64,000 bases of DNA, from assembly GCF_011397115.1 (NCBI RefSeq), contig NZ_AP022822.1:2636001-2700000 (forward strand). Reading direction: 5' to 3'. A program made the translations under genes and the position numbers. Origin of the DNA: Enterococcus saigonensis. Its GTDB lineage: Bacteria; Bacillota; Bacilli; Lactobacillales; Enterococcaceae. Positions 22,925 through 32,249 of the stretch are shown in pieces (position 1 is the stretch's first letter; each line of letters opens with the position of its first letter). Under the pieces are notes generated by a model. It saw only the letters and a list, made by a program, of their open reading frames with translations, was not told the origin of the DNA and searched no databases.

Positions 22925-25900
22925 TTAGTCTTGATTGTTTAATGCATCTTCTGCCGCCATTTGGGCTTCGATGTCTGAAATACTATAAACATTTTCAGAA
23001 GCAACTGTAACTTCTTTTGGTTCCATATTGCGGTAACGAGCCATACCAGTACCAGCAGGAATGATTTTCCCGATAATAACATTTTCTTTCAAGCCTAGTA
23101 ATGGATCACGTTTGCCACGGATAGCTGCATCTGTTAATACTCGTGTGGTTTCTTGGAATGACGCCGCAGATAAGAAACTATTTGTTTCTAGTGATGCTTT
23201 TGTAATCCCTAGTAACACTGGACGAGATGTCGCAGGCACGCCACCGGCAACCAATGTGTTGTAGTTTTGGTCTTTAAAGTCGGCAATATCTAGTAATGTA
23301 CCTGGTAGAATCTCTGTATCACCTGGATCCATAACACGAACTTTACGTAACATTTGACGGACCATAACTTCAATATGTTTGTCGCCAATTTCTACCCCTT
23401 GCATACGATAAACACGTTGTACTTCTCGCAATAGGTAGTTTTCAACAGATAAAACATCACGAACTTGTAGTAATTGTTTTGGATCGATTGACCCTTCAGT
23501 TAGAGGTGCACCACGATGGATGTAATCTCCTTCTGCTACTTTCATACGGGCTGTATAAGGAACGGTATATGTCCGTGTATCAGTCGTACCCTTGATTGTC
23601 ACTTCTTTGCTACGCGTTGCAGCATCTTCTGTAATTTCAATGACTTCACCTGTAACTTCGGTGATAACAGCTTGCCCTTTTGGATTACGGGCTTCAAAAA
23701 TTTCTTGGACACGAGGTAAACCTTGGGTAATATCGTCCCCGGCAACCCCACCGGTATGGAATGTACGCATAGTTAACTGAGTACCTGGTTCACCGATTGA
23801 TTGAGCAGCGATTGTACCAACTGCTTCACCAACTTCAACTTCAGCACCAGTTGCCAAATTACGGCCATAACAATGTTTACATACACCATGTTTTGTATTA
23901 CATGTGAAGACAGAACGAATTGAAACAGTTTCAATTCCTGCATCGACGATTTGACGGGCAATATCTTCAGTGATGAGATCATCAGAACCGATAATCATTT
24001 CACCAGTTTCAGGATGAACAACAGATTTGCGTGTGTAACGTCCTACTAGACGTTCTTCTAGTGATTCAATAATTTCATTACCTTCACGAATTGCACTGAT
24101 ATCTAAACCACGATCAGTTCCACAATCTTCTTCACGAATGATAACATCTTGGGCTACGTCAACCAAACGACGAGTAAGATAACCGGAATCGGCAGTTTTC
24201 AAGGCGGTATCCGTCATCCCTTTACGGGCACCGTGAGTAGAGATAAACATTTCTAAGACCGATAGCCCTTCACGGAAGTTAGAGATGATCGGCAATTCCA
24301 TAATCCGACCATTTGGAGCGGCCATCAAACCACGCATACCAGCAAGCTGGGTAAAGTTTGAGATGTTACCACGGGCACCAGAGTCACTCATCATGAAGAT
24401 TGGGTTTTTCGCATCTAAAGATTCCATCAATTTTTGTTGAATTTCATCTTTGGCTGCATTCCAAACACCAATAACGCGTTCATAACGTTCATCATCTGTA
24501 ATTAAACCGCGACGGAATTGTTTGGTAATAGTTTCTACTTGTTTGTGGGCTGCTTCGATAATGTCATGTTTTTCAGATAAAACCATGATATCGGCTATCC
24601 CTACTGTGATACCAGCATGAGTAGAGTGTTTATACCCTAAATCTTTCATGCGGTCCAACATTTTAGAAGTTTCTGTAACTTTGAAACGTTTGAAGACTTC
24701 CGCAATGATATTTCCTAGGTTTTTCTTCTTGAATGGTCCAACTAGTTCTTGTTCTTTGATGAAAGTTGGAATATCTGTTCCTGCATCCACAAAGTATTTA
24801 TCAGGTGTTTGGATTGTCAAGTTAAAATCAGTTGGTTCGTTTAAGTAAGGAAATTCTGGTGGCATAATTGAGTTAAAAATAACTTTACCAACCGTTGTTA
24901 CCATTAAACGATTTTTTTGTTCTTCAGTGAATGGTTTGTCGCCTAGAGTTCTTGGATTAACCGCAATCCGAGAGTGTAAATGCACATAGCCATTGCGCCA
25001 TGCCGTGACAGCTTCATCCATATCACGGAAGATCATACCTTCGCCTTCACGACCATCTTCTTCCATCGTCAAGTAGTAGTTCCCTAAGACCATATCTTGA
25101 GAAGGGGTTACAACTGGTTTACCATCTTTTGGATTTAAGATATTTTGTGCCGCTAACATTAACATCCGCGCTTCTGCTTGTGCTTCGTCATTTAATGGTA
25201 CGTGAACCGCCATTTGGTCACCATCGAAATCGGCATTGTAAGCTTCACACACTAATGGGTGCAAGCGGATTGCGCGACCTTCAACTAAAACTGGTTCAAA
25301 AGCTTGGATACCTAATCTGTGTAAAGTAGGTGCCCGGTTCAATAGGACAGGATGTTCTTTGATGACATCTTCTAAAACGTCCCAAACTTCATCTTCCATA
25401 CGTTCGATTTTACGTTTTGCATTTTTGATGTTTGAGGCAATTTCTCTTTGAACCAATTCTTTCATAACAAATGGTTTGAACAATTCGATTGCCATTTCTT
25501 TTGGCAACCCACATTGATACATTTTTAAGAAAGGTCCAACAACAATAACGGAACGACCAGAGTAGTCAACACGTTTCCCTAGCAAGTTTTGACGGAAACG
25601 ACCTTGTTTCCCTTTCAACATATGAGAAAGTGATTTCAATGGACGGTTACCAGGTCCTGTAACAGGACGACCACGACGACCATTATCAATCAAGGCATCA
25701 ACGGCTTCTTGTAACATCCGTTTTTCATTTTGCACAATAATTGAAGGTGCATTTAAGTCCAACAAGCGTTTTAACCGGTTGTTCCGGTTAATCACACGAC
25801 GGTACAAGTCATTTAAGTCACTCGTTGCAAAACGGCCACCTTCTAGTTGAACCATTGGACGTAAGTCTGGCGGAATTACAGGAATAACATCCATCACCAT

Positions 25901-26575
25901 CCAGCTTGGTTTGTTGCCAGATTTGCGGAATGCTTCCAAAATATCCAAACGACGGATTGCCCGTGTCCGTTTTTGGCCGGAAGCTGTTTTTAATTCTTCT
26001 TTTAATTCAGCTGCTTCGCCATCTAAGTCAACGCTGTCTAACAATTGTTTGATTGCTTCAGCACCCATCGCAGCAGTGAATGTTTGACCGTATTGATCCC
26101 GTTTTTCACGGTATTCTCTTTCAGTCAATAATTGTTTTTTCTCTAATGAAGTATCGCCTGGATCGATTACGACATAAGAAGCGAAGTAAATCACTTCTTC
26201 TAATGCCCGTGGGCTCATATCTAAAACTAAGCCCATCCGTGATGGGATACCTTTGAAATACCAAATATGTGAAACCGGAGCAGCTAATTCGATGTGACCC
26301 ATACGTTCACGACGTACTTTTGAGCGTGTTACTTCCACGCCACAACGGTCACAGACGATGCCTTTGTAACGGATGCGTTTGTACTTACCACAAGCACATT
26401 CCCAGTCTTTAGTAGGACCGAAAATGCGTTCGTCAAACAAACCTTCCCGTTCCGGTTTTAGCGTGCGGTAGTTGATGGTCTCAGGTTTTTTTACTTCCCC
26501 GTATGACCAGCTTCTGATTTTCTCAGGAGATGCCAGACCTATTTGCATGCTTTCGAATTTATTTACATCGATCAA
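22925..26575 (-). CDS. rpoC: DNA-directed RNA polymerase subunit beta'
   Basis: Largest core RNA polymerase subunit; provides the catalytic magnesium site and DNA clamp. The 1216-residue product has the N-terminal zinc site (CACGKYKRIRYKGIVCDRCG), the catalytic motif NADFDGDQM, the bridge/trigger region (GARGNISNFTQLAGMRGLMA) and the second zinc cysteines (CGTDRG, CNTKHGVCKHCYGRN). The conserved N-terminus IDVNKFESMQIGLASPEKIR begins at TTG 26575 with GGAGGG upstream; the open frame reaches 26596. It is cotranscribed with rpoB. Confidence 0.97.
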   Translation of the reverse strand: MIDVNKFESMQIGLASPEKIRSWSYGEVKKPETINYRTLKPEREGLFDERIFGPTKDWECACGKYKRIRYKGIVCDRCGVEVTRSKVRRERMGHIELAAPVSHIWYFKGIPSRMGLVLDMSPRALEEVIYFASYVVIDPGDTSLEKKQLLTEREYREKRDQYGQTFTAAMGAEAIKQLLDSVDLDGEAAELKEELKTASGQKRTRAIRRLDILEAFRKSGNKPSWMVMDVIPVIPPDLRPMVQLEGGRFATSDLNDLYRRVINRNNRLKRLLDLNAPSIIVQNEKRMLQEAVDALIDNGRRGRPVTGPGNRPLKSLSHMLKGKQGRFRQNLLGKRVDYSGRSVIVVGPFLKMYQCGLPKEMAIELFKPFVMKELVQREIASNIKNAKRKIERMEDEVWDVLEDVIKEHPVLLNRAPTLHRLGIQAFEPVLVEGRAIRLHPLVCEAYNADFDGDQMAVHVPLNDEAQAEARMLMLAAQNILNPKDGKPVVTPSQDMVLGNYYLTMEEDGREGEGMIFRDMDEAVTAWRNGYVHLHSRIAVNPRTLGDKPFTEEQKNRLMVTTVGKVIFNSIMPPEFPYLNEPTDFNLTIQTPDKYFVDAGTDIPTFIKEQELVGPFKKKNLGNIIAEVFKRFKVTETSKMLDRMKDLGYKHSTHAGITVGIADIMVLSEKHDIIEAAHKQVETITKQFRRGLITDDERYERVIGVWNAAKDEIQQKLMESLDAKNPIFMMSDSGARGNISNFTQLAGMRGLMAAPNGRIMELPIISNFREGLSVLEMFISTHGARKGMTDTALKTADSGYLTRRLVDVAQDVIIREEDCGTDRGLDISAIREGNEIIESLEERLVGRYTRKSVVHPETGEMIIGSDDLITEDIARQIVDAGIETVSIRSVFTCNTKHGVCKHCYGRNLATGAEVEVGEAVGTIAAQSIGEPGTQLTMRTFHTGGVAGDDITQGLPRVQEIFEARNPKGQAVITEVTGEVIEITEDAATRSKEVTIKGTTDTRTYTVPYTARMKVAEGDYIHRGAPLTEGSIDPKQLLQVRDVLSVENYLLREVQRVYRMQGVEIGDKHIEVMVRQMLRKVRVMDPGDTEILPGTLLDIADFKDQNYNTLVAGGVPATSRPVLLGITKASLETNSFLSAASFQETTRVLTDAAIRGKRDPLLGLKENVIIGKIIPAGTGMARYRNMEPKEVTVASENVYSISDIEAQMAAEDALNNQD

Positions 26576-26626
26576 AAGGGGTTCCCTCCATTTCATTTCT
26601 AGCGGGTTGCAACTGAATATAAACGT

Positions 26627-26701
26627 AAGCTTTTAAGGGAGTATTGACACTTTAACAGTCTGTGACTGAAAAGTGTCAAATGCTCCGTTAAATGAAAGCT
26701 T
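26627..26701 (-). promoter_or_regulatory. Long hairpin in the rpoB-rpoC spacer
   Basis: A 75-base imperfect inverted repeat fills most of the spacer and touches the rpoB stop codon. Its stems are AAGCTTT/AAAGCTT, TTTAA/TTAAA, GGAG/CTCC, TTGACACTTT/AAAGTGTCAA and CAGT/ACTG around a CACAG loop. No T run follows, so it is not a terminator. It resembles a double-strand RNase processing or mRNA-stabilising structure. Confidence 0.65.
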
Positions 26702-29700
26702 ATTCTACGTCTTCTGCCGTTTCAATTTCTTGATTTAAATCTTCTTCTGCAGTTTTTTCTTCAGCAGCAGCTGCCTGTTCAACTTCTTTAGCAGATTGTT
26801 GTTCGGCGAATTTCGTCAAAGCATCTACTGTAATTAAATCATCATCATCGTCATCCATATCACGAAGTTCAATTTCTTCATCTTCGATATCAAGAACGCG
26901 CATATCTAAACCTAATGATTGTAATTCTTTCACTAATACGCGGAAGGATTCTGGTACACCAGGTTTTGGAATTGGTTCACCTTTAACGATTGCTTCGTAT
27001 GTTTTCACACGACCCACAACGTCATCTGATTTGTAAGTCAAGATTTCTTGCAAGGTATAAGCTGCACCATAAGCTTCAAGCGCCCAAACTTCCATTTCCC
27101 CGAAACGTTGTCCACCAAACTGTGCTTTACCACCCAATGGTTGTTGCGTGACAAGTGAGTAAGGTCCAATTGAACGGGCATGCAATTTATCATCAACCAT
27201 GTGGGCTAGTTTAATCATATACATAACCCCAACGGAGATTCGTCCATCAAATGGTTCACCAGTACGGCCATCGTAAAGAACAGTTTTAGCATCACTTGCC
27301 ATACCTGCTTCTTTAACAGTTGCCCAAACATCTTCATCGTTAGCACCATCGAATACTGGTGTTGCAACGTGAATACCTAATTGACGGGCAGCCATTCCTA
27401 AGTGTAATTCCAATACTTGTCCGATATTCATCCGTGATGGCACCCCTAAAGGATTCAACATGATGTCAACCGGTGTGCCGTCTGGAAGATATGGCATATC
27501 TTCTTCTGGCATAATGCGGGATACAACCCCTTTGTTACCGTGACGACCGGCCATTTTATCTCCTTCATGGATTTTACGTTTTTGCACAATATAAACGCGC
27601 ACTAACATATTAACCCCTGGTGATAATTCATCTCCGGCTTCACGGGTAAAGATTTTCACGTCGTGGACGATACCGCCACCGCCGTGAGGCACTCGAAGAG
27701 ACGTGTCGCGAACTTCGCGGGCTTTTTCACCAAAGATAGCATGTAATAAACGTTCTTCAGCTGATAATTCCGTCACACCTTTTGGCGTAACTTTACCAAC
27801 TAATAAGTCACCGTCTTTTACTTCAGCACCAATGCGGATAATCCCCATTTCGTCCAAGTTCTTCAATGCGTCTTCCCCAACGTTTGGAATTTCGCGGGTA
27901 ATTTCTTCAGGTCCTAATTTTGTATCACGCGCTTCGGATTCGTATTCTTCAATGTGAATTGAAGTATAAACATCATCTTTCACCAAACGGCGGCTCATGA
28001 TGATGGCATCTTCATAGTTGTAACCTTCCCAAGTCATGAAGGCAACCAAGACGTTTTGACCTAAGGCCATTTCACCGTTTTCCATAGAAGGTCCGTCAGC
28101 TAAGATATCGCCTTTTTCAACTTCCTCCCCTAGTTTTACTAATGGGCGTTGGTTGTAGCTAGTACCTGAGTTAGAACGACGGAATTTTGTAACCGAGTAA
28201 ACATCTAATGCGCCATCTTCACGACGAACGCGAATTTCGGCTGCATCACAAAATTCAACGACACCTGGGTTTTTACATAATAAAGCAGCACCTGAGTCAT
28301 GGGCTGATTTATATTCCATCCCAGTCCCAACCCATGGTGATTTAGGATTAATCAATGGCACAGCTTGACGCTGCATGTTGGCACCCATCAAAGCACGGTT
28401 GGAGTCATCGTTTTCTAAGAAAGGAATACATGCAGTCGCAACGGCAACTACTTGTTTTGGTGATACATCCATGTAATCAACTTTGTCAATGGTTACTTCT
28501 AAGTTTTCAGAAGTTGCACGGGCCATAACCAATTCTTCTTTAAACGTACCATCTTCATTTAATGGGCTGTTTGCTTGGGCAACAACGTAATGGTCTTCAA
28601 TATCGGCTGTCAAATAGTCGATTTGATCAGTTACGCGGCCTGTCGCACGGTCCACGCGACGGTAAGGAGTTTCGATAAAGCCGTATTTATTTACTTTAGC
28701 GTAAGATGCCAAGCTATTGATCAACCCAATGTTTGGACCTTCAGGGGTTTCAATTGGACACATACGACCATAGTGAGAATAGTGAACATCTCGCACTTCA
28801 TAACCCGCACGATCTCGAGTCAAACCACCAGGCCCTAAGGCTGATAGACGACGTTTATGAGTTAACTCACCTAATGGGTTTGTTTGGTCCATGAACTGTG
28901 ACAACTGAGAAGAACCAAAGAATTCTTTGATACTTGCTACAACTGGACGAATATTAATTAATTGTTGTGGTGTTAATGTTTCGGTATCTTGAATTGACAT
29001 CCGTTCACGTACCACACGTTCCATCCGAGCTAAACCAATCCGGAATTGATTTTGCAACAATTCCCCCACAGAACGAATACGACGGTTTCCTAAGTGATCA
29101 ATATCGTCCACATTGCCGATACCTTCCATTAAGTTAAAGAAATAGCTCATAGCAGCAATGATATCTGCCGGACGCACTGTTTTTACAGAAGCATCTGGAT
29201 AGCCATTACCAATCACATTTACTTCTCGTTCTGGATCTTTTGGTGAAAATACTTTAATCACTTGAACAGTCATTGGTTCTGTCACGACACCGTCTTCTGA
29301 AGGATAGTAAGTGACAGCATTTAAGCCATTTTCTAAGAAAGGTGCTAACTTGTCCATTTCTTGGTGAGACAAAACAGTCCCTTTTTCAACGATGATTTCG
29401 CCAGTTTCAGGATCAACCAAAGTTTCAGCTAATGTTAAGTTTAATAGACGTGTTTTCAGGTCTAATTTTTTATTTACTTTATAACGACCAACATTGGCAA
29501 GGTCGTAACGTTTTGGATCAAAAAAACGAGCGTTCAAAAGATTACGTGAACTGTCAGCAGTCTTTGGTTCCCCCGGACGTAGACGTTCATAAATATCTTT
29601 TAAGCCTTCTTCAGTACGAGAATCACTTGCGTTTTTATGCAAGTCTTTTTCGATTGTATTGCGTAATGATAAGCTTTCACCAAAAATTTCAAGAATTGTA

Positions 29701-30314
29701 TCGTCTGAGCCAAAGCCTAATGCCCGAACCAATACTGTTAATGGAATTTTACGCGTACGGTCAATCCGTACATAGGAAATATCTTTGGCATCTGTTTCCA
29801 TTTCCAACCATGCACCCCGGTTAGGAATAACAGTTGAACCAAAGCCTTCTTTACCATTTTTATCTACTTTACCGTGGAAATAAACACCTGGTGAACGTAC
29901 CAACTGTGATACGATAACCCGTTCAGCACCGTTAATGATGAATGTACCTTGTTCAGTCATCAATGGGAAATCACCGAAGAAAACTTCTTGTGATTTAATT
30001 TCGCCAGTTTCCCGGTTTGTCAAACGCAACGTAACATGTAGTGGCGCAGAGTAGTTTGCATCATGCGCGCGAGCTTCTTCAACTGTGTACTTTGGTTCCT
30101 TTAAGTCGTAATCAACAAATTCCAGTGACAAATTACCGTTAAAATCATCAATTGGTAAGATGTCTTCAAACATCTCACGTAAACCTTCATCTAAAAACCA
30201 TTGGTAAGAGTCGGTTTGAATTTCAATCAAATTCGGTAATTCCAATACTTCACTGATTCTAGCGTAACTTCTACGTTCGCGATGTTTCCCGTATTTTACT
30301 ACGTGTCCAGCCAA
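26700..30314 (-). CDS. rpoB: DNA-directed RNA polymerase subunit beta
   Basis: Core RNA polymerase subunit that forms part of the active centre and the rifampicin pocket. The product is 1204 residues. The rifampicin region reads FGSSQLSQFMDQTNPLGELT then HKRRLSALGPGGLTRDRAG, the wild-type pattern. The C-terminal acidic tail is DMDDDDDDLITVDALTKFAE. The conserved start AGHVVKYGKHRERRSYARIS follows TTG 30314, with GAGGGG at the right distance. A GTG at 30323 sits in the binding site and is less likely. First gene of rpoBC, with its own promoter and leader. Confidence 0.97.
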   Translation of the reverse strand: MAGHVVKYGKHRERRSYARISEVLELPNLIEIQTDSYQWFLDEGLREMFEDILPIDDFNGNLSLEFVDYDLKEPKYTVEEARAHDANYSAPLHVTLRLTNRETGEIKSQEVFFGDFPLMTEQGTFIINGAERVIVSQLVRSPGVYFHGKVDKNGKEGFGSTVIPNRGAWLEMETDAKDISYVRIDRTRKIPLTVLVRALGFGSDDTILEIFGESLSLRNTIEKDLHKNASDSRTEEGLKDIYERLRPGEPKTADSSRNLLNARFFDPKRYDLANVGRYKVNKKLDLKTRLLNLTLAETLVDPETGEIIVEKGTVLSHQEMDKLAPFLENGLNAVTYYPSEDGVVTEPMTVQVIKVFSPKDPEREVNVIGNGYPDASVKTVRPADIIAAMSYFFNLMEGIGNVDDIDHLGNRRIRSVGELLQNQFRIGLARMERVVRERMSIQDTETLTPQQLINIRPVVASIKEFFGSSQLSQFMDQTNPLGELTHKRRLSALGPGGLTRDRAGYEVRDVHYSHYGRMCPIETPEGPNIGLINSLASYAKVNKYGFIETPYRRVDRATGRVTDQIDYLTADIEDHYVVAQANSPLNEDGTFKEELVMARATSENLEVTIDKVDYMDVSPKQVVAVATACIPFLENDDSNRALMGANMQRQAVPLINPKSPWVGTGMEYKSAHDSGAALLCKNPGVVEFCDAAEIRVRREDGALDVYSVTKFRRSNSGTSYNQRPLVKLGEEVEKGDILADGPSMENGEMALGQNVLVAFMTWEGYNYEDAIIMSRRLVKDDVYTSIHIEEYESEARDTKLGPEEITREIPNVGEDALKNLDEMGIIRIGAEVKDGDLLVGKVTPKGVTELSAEERLLHAIFGEKAREVRDTSLRVPHGGGGIVHDVKIFTREAGDELSPGVNMLVRVYIVQKRKIHEGDKMAGRHGNKGVVSRIMPEEDMPYLPDGTPVDIMLNPLGVPSRMNIGQVLELHLGMAARQLGIHVATPVFDGANDEDVWATVKEAGMASDAKTVLYDGRTGEPFDGRISVGVMYMIKLAHMVDDKLHARSIGPYSLVTQQPLGGKAQFGGQRFGEMEVWALEAYGAAYTLQEILTYKSDDVVGRVKTYEAIVKGEPIPKPGVPESFRVLVKELQSLGLDMRVLDIEDEEIELRDMDDDDDDLITVDALTKFAEQQSAKEVEQAAAAEEKTAEEDLNQEIETAEDVE

Positions 30315-30357
30315 GCTCTTCACCCCTCAAAAATTTCTTTCAAAAAGGCTATCCAAG

Positions 30358-30403
30358 TTTCGTTACAAAAAGATTACAAATATTAAAATTTCGTAACAAA
30401 AAG
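30358..30403 (-). repeat. Direct repeat in the rpoB leader
   Basis: TTTCGTTACAAAAAG (30358-30372) and TTTCGTAACAAAAAG (30389-30403) differ at one base and lie 16 bases apart between the leader terminator and the rpoB ribosome binding site. Confidence 0.6.
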
Positions 30404-30426
30404 CATTTTTTGCGGCTTTTGGGCAT

Positions 30427-30473
30427 AAAAAAAACCAAAAGATAGAACGTTCAAACTGACCTTTCTACTTTTG
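30427..30473 (-). terminator. Terminator-like hairpin inside the rpoB leader
   Basis: On the minus-strand transcript CAAAAGTAGAA pairs with TTCTATCTTTTG and is followed by a run of eight T. It lies between the rpoB promoter and rpoB, so it should act as an attenuator. Confidence 0.6.
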
Positions 30474-30551
30474 TTTTCCTATGGCAAAGCCGAAACGGAC
30501 AATAGATCGTTCCTGCTTCCTTCTTTTCATCAGATAGTTTTTGCTCTGTCG

Positions 30552-30580
30552 ATTATACAGACCAAATACTGTTTTGTCAA
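30552..30580 (-). promoter_or_regulatory. rpoBC promoter
   Basis: A perfect housekeeping promoter on the minus strand: TTGACA (30575-30580), 17-base spacer, TATAAT (30552-30557). Transcription from about 30545 gives a leader of some 230 bases before rpoB. The rest of 30581-30888 is AT-rich and shows no other gene. Confidence 0.9.
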
Positions 30581-30888
30581 TGGCTTTTCCCCATGTATAT
30601 GGCTTTACTTAATAGTTTGTTAAAGATTCGATTTTTTATTTGATTCTTTTGATAATGATGAAATAAGTCCTTTCCTTTGAAAAAACTTAGGCGCCATTGT
30701 TCAATTATTAACAATTTTTTCGTGACTTTCTACAAAAAGTTATTGTTCAATAGAAACACTGAGGAAACTCGGTAAACTCACTAACATGAAGATGGAATTT
30801 CAATCAATTTTTTGACGTTTCGTCTTGAAAGTGAAGATTTTAAAATTTTACGGTACTAAAAATCAAATCTTTTATTGGAGTGTTTTGT

Positions 30889-31143
30889 ATGGAGCGGATT
30901 AGCGGTCTCATTTTTTGGGTACCTGTACTGCTTTTTTTAATCATTGCCGCTTTTTTTGTGAAGTGGAATCGCCACAAAAGGATACTGGCTTTTTTGTTAA
31001 TCATGATGTTATTCTTCTTCAGCCAAGTGTTGCACCACCGCCATTTTGAGTCTACTACTATTTTATTCATACGAATTAGCTGTCTTTTTGTTTCTTTTTT
31101 GGCATTAATCCTTTATCTTTTATATGACCATAAAAATAGATAG
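30889..31143 (+). CDS. Small membrane protein, unknown function
   Basis: An 84-residue protein with three predicted membrane helices: ISGLIFWVPVLLFLIIAAFF, ILAFLLIMMLFFFSQVL and ILFIRISCLFVSFLALILYL. They are separated by short basic loops (KWNRHKR, HHRHFE) and it ends in YDHKNR. I recognise no family. ATG 30889 is preceded by GGAG at 8 bases; an in-frame GTG at 30880 is within that site. It ends 11 bases before birA and is probably cotranscribed with it. Confidence 0.6.
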   Translation: MERISGLIFWVPVLLFLIIAAFFVKWNRHKRILAFLLIMMLFFFSQVLHHRHFESTTILFIRISCLFVSFLALILYLLYDHKNR

Positions 31144-31154
31144 GAGGTTTTTTT

Positions 31155-32117
31155 TTGACCACAAAAGACCGCGTATTACAACTTTTAAAACAAAGTAATG
31201 CCACCTTATCAGGAGAAAAAATTGCCCAAGAGCTAGCTATTTCCCGCACAGCTGTCTGGAAAGCAATTAAAGAATTAGAAAAAGTTGGTTATACCTTTGA
31301 TCATTTGAAAACGGGCTACCGTTACTTACCACAAGATCGCTTGGATGATATAGCCATTGCCGCTGGTTTACCTGATTTAGCAGTGGCGACAAAAGCTACT
31401 TCAGAATCAACAATGAAAGATGCCAAGCTTGCCCAAGTTAGTGGTATTAAAGCACCTTTTTTAGTCGTAGCCGATATGCAGACGGCGGCGCATGGCCGCT
31501 TTAATCGCCCATTTTTCGCGCAAAAAGGCGAAGGCATTTACATGAGTTTATTACTAACCCCTAACCAATCTTTTGCAGAATTGCCACAATATACTGTTTT
31601 AGCAGCAGTGGCTGTTTGCCAGGCGATTGAAAAATTAACGACCCGAAAACCACAAATCAAATGGGTTAATGATATTTATTTAGAAGGTCGTAAGATTTGC
31701 GGTATTCTTTCAGAAGCTCAAAGTGATTTTGAGTCTGGCATTATTTCTCATGTGATTATCGGTATGGGCTTGAACTTTGCTATTGCGCAGAAAGACTTTC
31801 CTAATGACTTGCAACAAAAAGCCACTTCCCTTTTTGCCGAAGGGGGTACGCCACCTTTTGAGCGCAATCAATTAATCAATGAAATTTGGCGGCACTTTTT
31901 TGATCTATTAGCGCAGTTACCCCAGCAAGATTTCTTAACTGAGTATCGCAAACGTTCTTTTGTTTTAGGACAAACTGTCAGTTTTACACAAGGTGGTAAA
32001 ACGTATTCTGGTATCGCTAAAGATATTACCAATGAAGGGCAGCTAGTCGTCACTACACCACAAAAAACGTTTACCTTAAATTCTGGCGAAATTAGTCTCA
32101 GTTCCATTGGTGAATAA
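31155..32117 (+). CDS. birA: Bifunctional biotin-protein ligase / biotin operon repressor
   Basis: Attaches biotin to acetyl-CoA carboxylase and pyruvate carboxylase via biotinyl-AMP, and can repress biotin genes. The 320-residue product has an N-terminal winged helix (about 1-60, GEKIAQELAISRTAVWKAIK), the ligase domain with the adenylate loop (MQTAAHGRFNRPF, the GRGR-type loop here degenerate), KWVNDIYLEGRKICGIL, and a C-terminal SH3-like domain. The start is TTG 31155 after TAGGAGG. No biotin gene is in the window. Confidence 0.93.
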   Translation: MTTKDRVLQLLKQSNATLSGEKIAQELAISRTAVWKAIKELEKVGYTFDHLKTGYRYLPQDRLDDIAIAAGLPDLAVATKATSESTMKDAKLAQVSGIKAPFLVVADMQTAAHGRFNRPFFAQKGEGIYMSLLLTPNQSFAELPQYTVLAAVAVCQAIEKLTTRKPQIKWVNDIYLEGRKICGILSEAQSDFESGIISHVIIGMGLNFAIAQKDFPNDLQQKATSLFAEGGTPPFERNQLINEIWRHFFDLLAQLPQQDFLTEYRKRSFVLGQTVSFTQGGKTYSGIAKDITNEGQLVVTTPQKTFTLNSGEISLSSIGE

Positions 32118-32196
32118 CACGTTAACCAGATGAGTGAAACTTAATCACAGCAGCTATCAAAGAGCTCCTCTTATAAGTTAAACAAATAAGTTAAAC

Positions 32197-32240
32197 AAAA
32201 AACTGCCCCATTGCATTATTTTGCAAAAAGGGCAGTTTTT
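32197..32240. terminator. Bidirectional terminator between birA and menA
   Basis: Arms AAAAACTGCCC / GGGCAGTTTTT around a 21-base loop, with A and T runs on both sides, between convergent genes. Confidence 0.85.
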
Positions 32241-32249
32241 ATATTTTTA

